Source: Dehalococcoidales bacterium
GTDB lineage: Bacteria; Chloroflexota; Dehalococcoidia; Dehalococcoidales; UBA5760
Length of the DNA stretch: 11,661 bases
Direction of reading: 5' to 3'
Assembly: GCA_018399795.1 (NCBI GenBank)
Contig: JAGYOC010000008.1
Coordinates: forward strand, 1 to 11,661
The position numbers and the translations under genes were made by a program. The notes beneath the pieces were generated by a model, which saw only the letters and a list, made by a program, of their open reading frames with translations, was not told where the DNA came from and did no database searches. This document shows positions 6,350-11,661 of the stretch, piece by piece. Positions within the stretch are counted from its first letter, which is position 1. Each line of letters starts with the position of its first letter.

Positions 6350-7411
6350 TTATTTTGACCAACCCAGCGCTTTTTCCACAGCCACGGTGTCCGCTGGCAG
6401 CTCCAGAAATGACTCCATATTTGTCAAAGCAGTATCGGGGTCCTTGAGGCCATTGCCGGTTACAACACATACCACCGTCTTCCGGGAAAAATCCATCCCG
6501 CCGCGAATAAGCTTGAGCAAACCGGCCAGTGAAGCAGCTGAAGCCGGTTCACCGAAGATCCCACCCTTGTAAGCCATTAAACGGTATGCCGACAGTATTT
6601 CATCTTCGCTAACCATATCGATAACCCCTCTGGATTCATCACGGGCCGCCTCAGCCTTCTTCCAGCTGGCCGGGTTACCGATTCTTATGGCTGTGGCAAT
6701 CGTCTGCGGTTCTTCGATAGGATACCCCCTCACTATAGGAGCAGCACCTTCAGCCTGAAAACCCATCATCCGTGGGCTGGTACTGGCCTTACCCTTACTT
6801 GAATACTCCTTGAAACCCTTCCAATAAGCCGTAATGTTGCCGGCATTGCCTACCGGGATGAAAAGAAAATCCGGTGCATCTCCCAGGTCATCAACGATCT
6901 CAAAAGCAGCCGTTTTCTGCCCCTCGATACGGTTGGGATTGATCGAATTCACCAGCGTAACGGGATGACGCTCGGTGAGATCCCTTACAATATCCAGAGC
7001 GCGGTCGAAATTGCCTTCTATGGCTACTATCCTGGCTCCATACACAACAGCCTGGGCAAGCTTACCCTTGGTTATTTTACCTCCCGGAACCACAATTACG
7101 GCATCTATTCCGAGGTAGGCCGCATAGGCTGCCGCCGAAGCACTGGTATTACCTGTAGAGGCGCACATTACCGCTCTGCTTCCACCCTCCATAGCCTTGG
7201 CCACCGCTACAACCATCCCCCGATCCTTGAAAGAACCGGTGGGCTGACAACCCTCCAGCTTGAAATAAAGCTCCCTGCAGCCGGTTTCCCTCTCCAGGGA
7301 ATGGCACCTGACCAGCGGCGTATCACCCTCGCCCAATGTAAAGAGCGGAGTACCGGAACTTACCGGCAGCAGATCCCTGTATCTATGCAGTACACCAGTC
7401 TTCATAGCCAA
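6350..7411 (-). CDS. thrC: Threonine synthase
   Basis: PLP enzyme that turns O-phosphohomoserine into threonine. The 353-residue size fits the short bacterial/plant-like class. The PLP lysine is K62 in GSFKDRG; substrate contacts come from STGNTS (85-90), the phosphate-holding loop is GNAGN (188-192), and TGNGLKDP (318-325) is the usual C-terminal signature. It begins one base after the hom stop, so the two are coupled. The annotated start is TTG at 7411; an ATG two codons on, at 7405, is an equally good choice. The only SD-like GGAG lies 13 bases before the TTG. Homoserine kinase, needed between Hom and ThrC, is not in the window. Confidence 0.95.
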   Translation of the reverse strand: MAMKTGVLHRYRDLLPVSSGTPLFTLGEGDTPLVRCHSLERETGCRELYFKLEGCQPTGSFKDRGMVVAVAKAMEGGSRAVMCASTGNTSASAAAYAAYLGIDAVIVVPGGKITKGKLAQAVVYGARIVAIEGNFDRALDIVRDLTERHPVTLVNSINPNRIEGQKTAAFEIVDDLGDAPDFLFIPVGNAGNITAYWKGFKEYSSKGKASTSPRMMGFQAEGAAPIVRGYPIEEPQTIATAIRIGNPASWKKAEAARDESRGVIDMVSEDEILSAYRLMAYKGGIFGEPASAASLAGLLKLIRGGMDFSRKTVVCVVTGNGLKDPDTALTNMESFLELPADTVAVEKALGWSK

Positions 7412-7412
7412 T

Positions 7413-8720
7413 CTAAGATAATATCTCCACCCTTATGAAGTTACTTACCTCCCTAACTCCGGAAAGCTTGACCAGCTTGTCAAGGGCCGCCTGCATGGCG
7501 CTTTCCCGGGCAGGATGGGTGATTACCACGATTTCAGCAGTCTGAACTGCCTTATCGGCCACTTTTTGAATAGCTGATGAAATACTGATATTGCGCTCAC
7601 CCAGAACACTGGCAATCTGGCCCAGAACGCCCGGCCTGTCATCGATATTGAGCCGCAGGTAATATCGGGTCTCTATGTCGGTCATAGGTTTAACAGCTAT
7701 ACCGGAGCCAAAATCCATCCCCACTCCACCACCGATACCAGCCAGAATTTCCCTTGCCGCCGAAACGATATCGGCTATCACGGCACTCGATGTCGGTAAT
7801 GGTCCCGCTCCCTGTCCGAAGAAAAGAACCTTATCGACCAGGTCACCGACAACCAGAACCGCATTATAAACACCATCTACCTTGGCCAGCAGTGAATCCT
7901 CGGGAATAAATGCCGGGTGCACCCGAACCTCTATCCCGCTTCCATTCTCCTTGGCAATGGCCAAAAGCTTGATAGCAAATCCGAATTCACGGGCATAGCG
8001 GAAATCACAGCTCGATAAACGGGAAATCCCTTCGCAATAAATGCTCTCCGGCCTGATATGGGTATGAAAAGCCAGCGAGGCCAGTATAGCCAGTTTATAG
8101 GCAGCGTCTACCCCCTCTACATCGTTCTCCGGATTGGCTTCCGCATAGCCCAGCTGCTGGGCTTCAGCAAGAACTGAGGAAAAATCCGCATCCTCCCGGG
8201 ACATTCGTGTAAGGATGTAATTGGTTGTGCCATTAATAATGGCATAAATCCCGTTTATCCGGTTGGCAACGAGGTCATACCGGAAACGGGAAATCAGGGG
8301 TATACCGCCACCCACGCTGGCCTCACAACGAAGCTCTACGCCATTTCTCTCGGCGAGATCAAAGAGCTCCGTCCCGTGCTTGGCAATAACCTCTTTGTTG
8401 GAGGTGACAACATGCTTTCCTCCGGCAAGTGCGCGATCCAGATATTCCAGGGCCGGATGCTCACCACCGATGGCCTCGACAACGATATCTATACCGGGCT
8501 CGGCAAAGAATTCCTCGTCATCGGTGGTGAATAGATGACGTCCTATCTCATCCACCTGAGGCCGGTTCAAATCCTGAGGAAGTACCTTTACTTTGCGCAG
8601 CACCAGCGGACAACCGGCCTGAGCAGCCAGAATTTCAGCCTTATCGCCCAGAACGCGGGCGACCTGCCCGGCAATCGTCCCCAACCCCAGTATACCAACT
8701 CCTATATTATCCCTTTTCAT
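7413..8720 (-). CDS. hom: Homoserine dehydrogenase with C-terminal ACT domain
   Basis: Reduces aspartate semialdehyde to homoserine, the branch toward threonine and, in many bacteria, methionine. The NAD(P)-binding motif is GLGTIAGQV (12-20), where most family members have GTVGxGV. TSNKE with K109 and the region [14 protein letters not shown] (196-209) hold active-site residues; NGTTNYIL (163-170) is the family signature. Residues about 352-432 form an ACT domain beginning [18 protein letters not shown], the site of threonine feedback control in homologues. The 435-residue length is normal and no aspartokinase is fused. It is an ATG start with a weak upstream site, 19 bases after the surA-like gene, and thrC follows after one base. 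Confidence 0.96.
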   Translation of the reverse strand: MKRDNIGVGILGLGTIAGQVARVLGDKAEILAAQAGCPLVLRKVKVLPQDLNRPQVDEIGRHLFTTDDEEFFAEPGIDIVVEAIGGEHPALEYLDRALAGGKHVVTSNKEVIAKHGTELFDLAERNGVELRCEASVGGGIPLISRFRYDLVANRINGIYAIINGTTNYILTRMSREDADFSSVLAEAQQLGYAEANPENDVEGVDAAYKLAILASLAFHTHIRPESIYCEGISRLSSCDFRYAREFGFAIKLLAIAKENGSGIEVRVHPAFIPEDSLLAKVDGVYNAVLVVGDLVDKVLFFGQGAGPLPTSSAVIADIVSAAREILAGIGGGVGMDFGSGIAVKPMTDIETRYYLRLNIDDRPGVLGQIASVLGERNISISSAIQKVADKAVQTAEIVVITHPARESAMQAALDKLVKLSGVREVSNFIRVEILS

Positions 8721-8739
8721 CGCTTAAGATACGCGCCTT

Positions 8740-10032
8740 TCAGCCACCCATAGCCTTATCTATCGCCCAGGCCGTCTTCTCTTCATCCAGATAGCTTTCC
8801 ACCGTATTTTCCGGATCGTCCCAGAGTGAAGAAATCCATTCGTCCAGCGCTCTCCTCTTCAAAAAATCCCGGTCGCTATCCGGTATTGGCCTGTTTTTCT
8901 CGATACCAAGAACATCTACCAGCCAGTATCCACCATCGGTCACAACCTCATCGTCTCTTATCGCACCACTTATCTCTCCAGATTCAGCAGAAAGAATAAA
9001 ATCCCTCAAGGGTTCGGCTATATCCTCTTCATCGAGCCAGCCCAGATCACCCCCTTCTTCCTTCGAGGCAGTATCCTGAGAAAGCTCAGCGGCTATCTCG
9101 GCGAAGTCCCCGTCAGCCCCTGATTCCAGCCTCCCTATTACATCTTGAGCATCCTGTTCACTACCCAGCAACATCACCTGAACATTATATAGCTTACCCT
9201 GCTCATCCTCATCCGTATCCTCCAGTTTGACCACCCAGTAACCGACGTCCTTGGCCCTGTCTTCATCGTAAATTGGCCCACTCAACCCCAGCTCAGCCCC
9301 AAAGGCATAATCTGCAACCACAGGGAAACCCTTTTTATCCGCGAGGATATCATGTGTATACCAGCCAGCCTCCCCCTCCTCATCAACGGTCAGGCTCTCC
9401 AAGGCCAATTCCCCGGCAAGTTCATTAAATCCTTCCCCATCCTCAATTCTGGCATTCACCTGAGCCGCCTGGTTTTCACTCTCCAACAGCATGGCCATTA
9501 CCTGTCTCTGCTCGGCATGCTCCGGAACCTCCTCCTCGAAATAGTCATCCAGAAGCTTCTTTCTGGTCATATCTGCCCTAACCAGGTCCCGGTACTCATT
9601 ACCCAGAGGAGGATCATTCTTTTTCAATTCCTCACTCACCTCTTTATCGCTTACCGTAATACCAAGGGATGCGGCACCCTGCCTGATCAGCTCCCTTTCC
9701 TGTATGGCCGTCACTGCCTGACTGGCCACATTGGGCATATATGTGGAAGGATCACTCTGTCCATAAACCTGCTGGTAAAAGGCCCCGCTCACCTCGAGTG
9801 TATCAACATAGTATCCCATATCAAACTCGGTTTCGTTTACCTTGATTACGACCTCATGCATCGGCTGGTATTCATCCCGATACCAACCGGTGCCGATAAC
9901 ACCACCGACAACAGCTATTATTCCTATTCCCAGCATCAGAAACAACCGCTGTCTCTTCTTTTGCTGCTGCCAACGGGCCAGCTGGTGCCTGGTATAATTC
10001 CGCGCCTGCTTTTCTTCTTTCTTTTTCGCCAA
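8740..10032 (-). CDS. Membrane-anchored SurA/PpiC-like peptidyl-prolyl isomerase
   Basis: A 430-residue protein with a lysine/arginine-rich cytoplasmic N-terminus, one membrane segment (about 30-50, no lipobox) and a long acidic extracellular part. About 70-170 resembles the helical SurA N-terminal chaperone region. Two parvulin-like repeats follow, about 175-271 and 280-375; both have the usual pattern of a QVM-LL strand, a helix with DFAEIA-type sequence, a GW or GWL turn (EAGW at 221-224, GGDLGWL at 327-333) and a final GYW strand. It probably assists folding of exported proteins. The start is TTG at 10032, with AGAAGG 6 bases upstream; an in-frame TTG at 10038 abuts that site and is less likely. 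It heads the hom-thrC-folE cluster, with no functional link evident. Which repeat is catalytic cannot be told from sequence. Confidence 0.85.
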   Translation of the reverse strand: MAKKKEEKQARNYTRHQLARWQQQKKRQRLFLMLGIGIIAVVGGVIGTGWYRDEYQPMHEVVIKVNETEFDMGYYVDTLEVSGAFYQQVYGQSDPSTYMPNVASQAVTAIQERELIRQGAASLGITVSDKEVSEELKKNDPPLGNEYRDLVRADMTRKKLLDDYFEEEVPEHAEQRQVMAMLLESENQAAQVNARIEDGEGFNELAGELALESLTVDEEGEAGWYTHDILADKKGFPVVADYAFGAELGLSGPIYDEDRAKDVGYWVVKLEDTDEDEQGKLYNVQVMLLGSEQDAQDVIGRLESGADGDFAEIAAELSQDTASKEEGGDLGWLDEEDIAEPLRDFILSAESGEISGAIRDDEVVTDGGYWLVDVLGIEKNRPIPDSDRDFLKRRALDEWISSLWDDPENTVESYLDEEKTAWAIDKAMGG

Positions 10033-10118
10033 AACCAACCTTCTATAATTATGTCAAATTAAAGCAGCATCCACGGCTAAATATGAAAAAGTGGAACACT
10101 GCCGTCAGTTCGGTACAT

Positions 10119-10146
10119 TTTATAACGTTAAAAGCCTCATTTACAA
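10119..10146 (-). promoter_or_regulatory. Putative promoter of the surA-like/hom/thrC/folE unit
   Basis: On the minus strand -35 TTGTAA (10146-10141, 4/6) and -10 TATAAA (10124-10119, 5/6) are 16 bases apart. Transcription would start near 10112, about 80 bases before the TTG start at 10032. That leader shows no T-box or other amino-acid-responsive element I recognise. A TTGACA further upstream has no matching -10. Confidence 0.35.
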
Positions 10147-10151
10147 ATACG

Positions 10152-10257
10152 TAACTGTCAATACCAGCTTTTGGTAGAAATGAGAAATCATTAAACCGTG
10201 CTAATCAATACTGTTGACAAACTCGACTAACGCTTGTTTAATTATACTTGACAGTTA
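10152..10257. repeat. 10-bp inverted repeat across the divergent control region
   Basis: TAACTGTCAA at 10152-10161 is the exact reverse complement of TTGACAGTTA at 10248-10257. The right copy covers the predicted start of transcription of the NIL-ferredoxin promoter, and the left copy lies just upstream of the predicted minus-strand promoter. A shared regulator binding both is possible. Since the core is TTGACA, a chance match of -35-like sequences cannot be ruled out. Confidence 0.3.
10214..10242 (+). promoter_or_regulatory. Strong putative promoter of the NIL-ferredoxin cluster
   Basis: -35 TTGACA (10214-10219, perfect), 17-base spacer, -10 TTTAAT (10237-10242, 5/6). Transcription would start near 10249, about 43 bases before the ATG at 10292. 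This is the best sigma-70-type match in the window. A second TTGACA at 10248-10253 has no -10 at proper distance. Confidence 0.6.
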
Positions 10258-10291
10258 ATTCCGGATAATTTAGGGAGAGAGAGCAATTACG

Positions 10292-10702
10292 ATGACGGCA
10301 TCAAGGAGAATAGTCCTGCATTTTCCCAAACGTCTGGTTGACCAGCCAATGATAAGCAGGCTGGCCAAGCACTATGACCTTGACTTCAATATACTCAAGG
10401 CATCGGTTACCCCCGATAAGGAGGGTCTTCTGGTTCTTGAGCTCAAGGGTAAACAGGATAATTACGACAAAGGCATAAGGTATCTGGCAGAGACAGGCGT
10501 TACAATACAATCTTTGAGCCAGAACGTAACCCGTAACGAGGAGCGCTGCACCCACTGTGGCGCCTGTGTTACCATCTGTCCTTCCGGTGCCTTCGAAATA
10601 GATCCGAAAACCAGGAAAGTCAACTTTCACGACAAGAGATGCCTGGCCTGCGGTCTCTGTCTGAAGGCCTGCCCCCCAAGAGCAATGGAGCTTCACTTCT
10701 AG
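10292..10702 (+). CDS. NIL-domain ferredoxin, 2x[4Fe-4S]
   Basis: A 136-residue soluble protein. Residues 1-77 form a NIL domain, the small ferredoxin-like module otherwise found at the end of methionine ABC transporter ATPases; residues 82-136 form a bacterial-type ferredoxin with C86-x2-C89-x2-C92-x3-C96-P and C117-x2-C120-x2-C123-x3-C127-P, so two [4Fe-4S] clusters. In Methanosarcina a NIL-ferredoxin works with a COG1900 (DUF39) protein in making homocysteine from aspartate semialdehyde and sulfide (established knowledge, from memory). The same role here is inferred. ATG at 10292, preceded by the purine run GGGAGAGAGAG and a strong promoter. The UPF0280 gene follows after 3 bases. No COG1900 gene lies within the window. 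Confidence 0.9.
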   Translation: MTASRRIVLHFPKRLVDQPMISRLAKHYDLDFNILKASVTPDKEGLLVLELKGKQDNYDKGIRYLAETGVTIQSLSQNVTRNEERCTHCGACVTICPSGAFEIDPKTRKVNFHDKRCLACGLCLKACPPRAMELHF

Positions 10703-10705
10703 TTC

Positions 10706-11455
10706 ATGTACCAGCCCAGAAACTACCGGCACTGGATTAAGGATAACAATCTGGTTTCCTTTGCCGTCGTGGTAAAAGAGACGGACCTTTTTATCCGCGC
10801 TTATAGCAACCTGAAGGAAAGGGCAATCAAGCTGGTGGTGAAATACCGGGATATCCTAGAGAGCTACATCGAGAAGCATCCCGGCTTTGCTACGGAACTT
10901 GATCCGGTCACAATCAACGGTAATGCCCCGGAAATAATAAAGGTGATGTCAACCTCATCAAGAGAAACGGGTACCGGCCCCATGGCAGGTGTAGCCGGCG
11001 CTATTGCCGAATTCGTTGGTAAAGACCTCCTTCCCCTATCACCTGAAGTCATAGTGGAAAACGGCGGCGATATATTTATGAAGTGCACCACGAAAAGGAT
11101 TATCGGTATATATGCCGGCGAATCCCGACTGACAGGGAAAATTGGCCTTGAGATCAACGGCGAAGATACCCCACTGGGGATTTGCACATCATCGGGGACA
11201 GTGGGGCACTCTCACAGCTACGGTAAGGCAGATGCCGTTATAGCGATAGCGCCATCGGCCACCCTCGCCGACACTTCGGCCACCGCCATCGGCAATATTA
11301 TCGAACAACCTGCCGACATTGACAGGGGCATCGAAATAGCCCGACAAATCGCGGGGTTGACTGGTCTGTTGATTATCACCGGCAGCAGTATCGGCGCCTG
11401 GGGCAATGTAAGACTGTGTTCTATATCGCCGAAAATAACCCGGACCAGCTTATAA
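10706..11455 (+). CDS. UPF0280 family protein (COG2122, ApbE-related fold)
   Basis: A 249-residue protein of the UPF0280/COG2122 family. Seen: RETGTGPMAGVAGAIAE (86-102), VENGGDIFMK (117-126), GICTSSGTVGHSHSYGKAD (158-176) and SATLADTSATAIGN (184-197), the family's conserved blocks; the last three resemble the flavin-transferase ApbE fold. No signal peptide or membrane segment is visible. A Methanosarcina member (MA1715) has been linked to efficient sulfide assimilation (established knowledge, from memory). Its placement 3 bases after a NIL-ferredoxin and 27 bases before a second NIL protein supports a sulfur-assimilation role here (inference). ATG at 10706, with a GGAG about 15 bases upstream, so translation probably depends on coupling with the preceding gene. 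Biochemical activity is unknown. Confidence 0.88.
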   Translation: MYQPRNYRHWIKDNNLVSFAVVVKETDLFIRAYSNLKERAIKLVVKYRDILESYIEKHPGFATELDPVTINGNAPEIIKVMSTSSRETGTGPMAGVAGAIAEFVGKDLLPLSPEVIVENGGDIFMKCTTKRIIGIYAGESRLTGKIGLEINGEDTPLGICTSSGTVGHSHSYGKADAVIAIAPSATLADTSATAIGNIIEQPADIDRGIEIARQIAGLTGLLIITGSSIGAWGNVRLCSISPKITRTSL

Positions 11456-11482
11456 TAAGGGAGGCACATAGAGAGACCATAA

Positions 11483-11661
11483 ATGGCAAAAAGAAGGATA
11501 TCAGTTACATTCCCCCGGGAGCTTCTTTCCGAGCCCATCATTTATACCATCAGCCAGCAATTTAACCTGGTCACCAACATCTATCAGGCCGATATTGAAA
11601 CAGCACAAAACAGGAGCAGCATGACACTGGACATCGATGGGAGAAGCGAAGATATCGAAGC
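11483..11661 (+). CDS. Second NIL-domain protein, 5' end only
   Basis: The first 59 codons of a gene that runs off the right edge. The N-terminus, MAKRRISVTFPRELLSEPII, aligns with the NIL-ferredoxin at 10292: both share RRI-x-V/L, FP, a P-(I/M)-I helix start and NI at about residues 32-34, so it is a paralogous NIL domain. Whether a ferredoxin part follows cannot be seen. The ATG at 11483 has GAGAGA 6 bases upstream; a stronger GGGAGG at 11459-11464 is too far away and has no start codon after it. It starts 27 bases after the UPF0280 stop, on the same strand, probably in the same operon. Confidence 0.8.
   Translation, partial: MAKRRISVTFPRELLSEPIIYTISQQFNLVTNIYQADIETAQNRSSMTLDIDGRSEDIE

Noticed and set aside
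9352..10062. 236-codon plus-strand ORF opposite the surA-like gene
   Set aside because: Despite its length it is antisense to a protein with a clear membrane segment and two parvulin repeats, has no proper ribosome site, and its composition is that of an antisense frame.
10162..10176. TACCA/TGGTA hairpin as terminator or operator
   Set aside because: Only 5 bp, with no T-run on either strand and no second copy.
10243..10269. TATACT with the TTGACA at 10214, or TTGACA at 10248 with GATAAT at 10264, as promoters
   Set aside because: Spacers are 23 and 10 bases, outside the working range; TTGACA with TTTAAT at 17 bases is better.

Overview
The window looks like a chromosomal segment of a Chloroflexota bacterium, most likely of the class Dehalococcoidia or a near relative. 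Three things suggest this: the 3' end of the 16S rRNA, a 16S gene followed by one tRNA-Ile with no 23S behind it (unlinked 16S and 23S genes are known in Dehalococcoides), and a set of anaerobe-type genes (two-cluster iron-sulfur proteins, PyrK, NIL-domain ferredoxin, UPF0280). Base composition is moderate, the ribosome binding sites are strong GGAGG types, and TTG and GTG starts are common. No mobile element, CRISPR array or integration scar is visible.

Layout. 1-386: 3' end of 16S rRNA, a spacer with two hairpins, then tRNA-Ile(GAU). 387-678: no supported gene. 679-1464 (minus): a QueG-like double [4Fe-4S] protein, divergent from the next block. 1559-5740 (plus): pyrimidine operon pyrB-pyrC-pyrK-yjbQ, preceded by a promoter and a leader that folds as a PyrR-type attenuator (anti-antiterminator, antiterminator, terminator), then a 12-codon leader ORF whose stop overlaps the pyrB start. 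5746-10032 (minus): a surA-like membrane-anchored foldase, hom, thrC and folE, closely spaced and probably one transcript. 10292-11661 (plus): a NIL-domain ferredoxin, a UPF0280 protein and the start of a second NIL-domain protein.

How the genes work together. PyrB and PyrC make dihydroorotate and PyrK is the electron-transfer subunit of a dihydroorotate dehydrogenase whose catalytic subunit is not in the window. Hom and ThrC form the threonine branch from aspartate semialdehyde. The divergent NIL-ferredoxin/UPF0280 cluster belongs to families linked in methanogens to sulfide assimilation and homocysteine formation from the same aspartate semialdehyde, so the two divergent units may sit on either side of one metabolic branch point (inference).

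Most notable points: (1) PyrB carries the zinc domain of PyrI fused to its C-terminus without the allosteric domain, followed by a tail resembling an Ada-type zinc module that has lost its cysteines; (2) the pyr attenuator and its coupled mini-ORF; (3) the NIL-Fd/UPF0280/NIL cluster; (4) the split rRNA operon.
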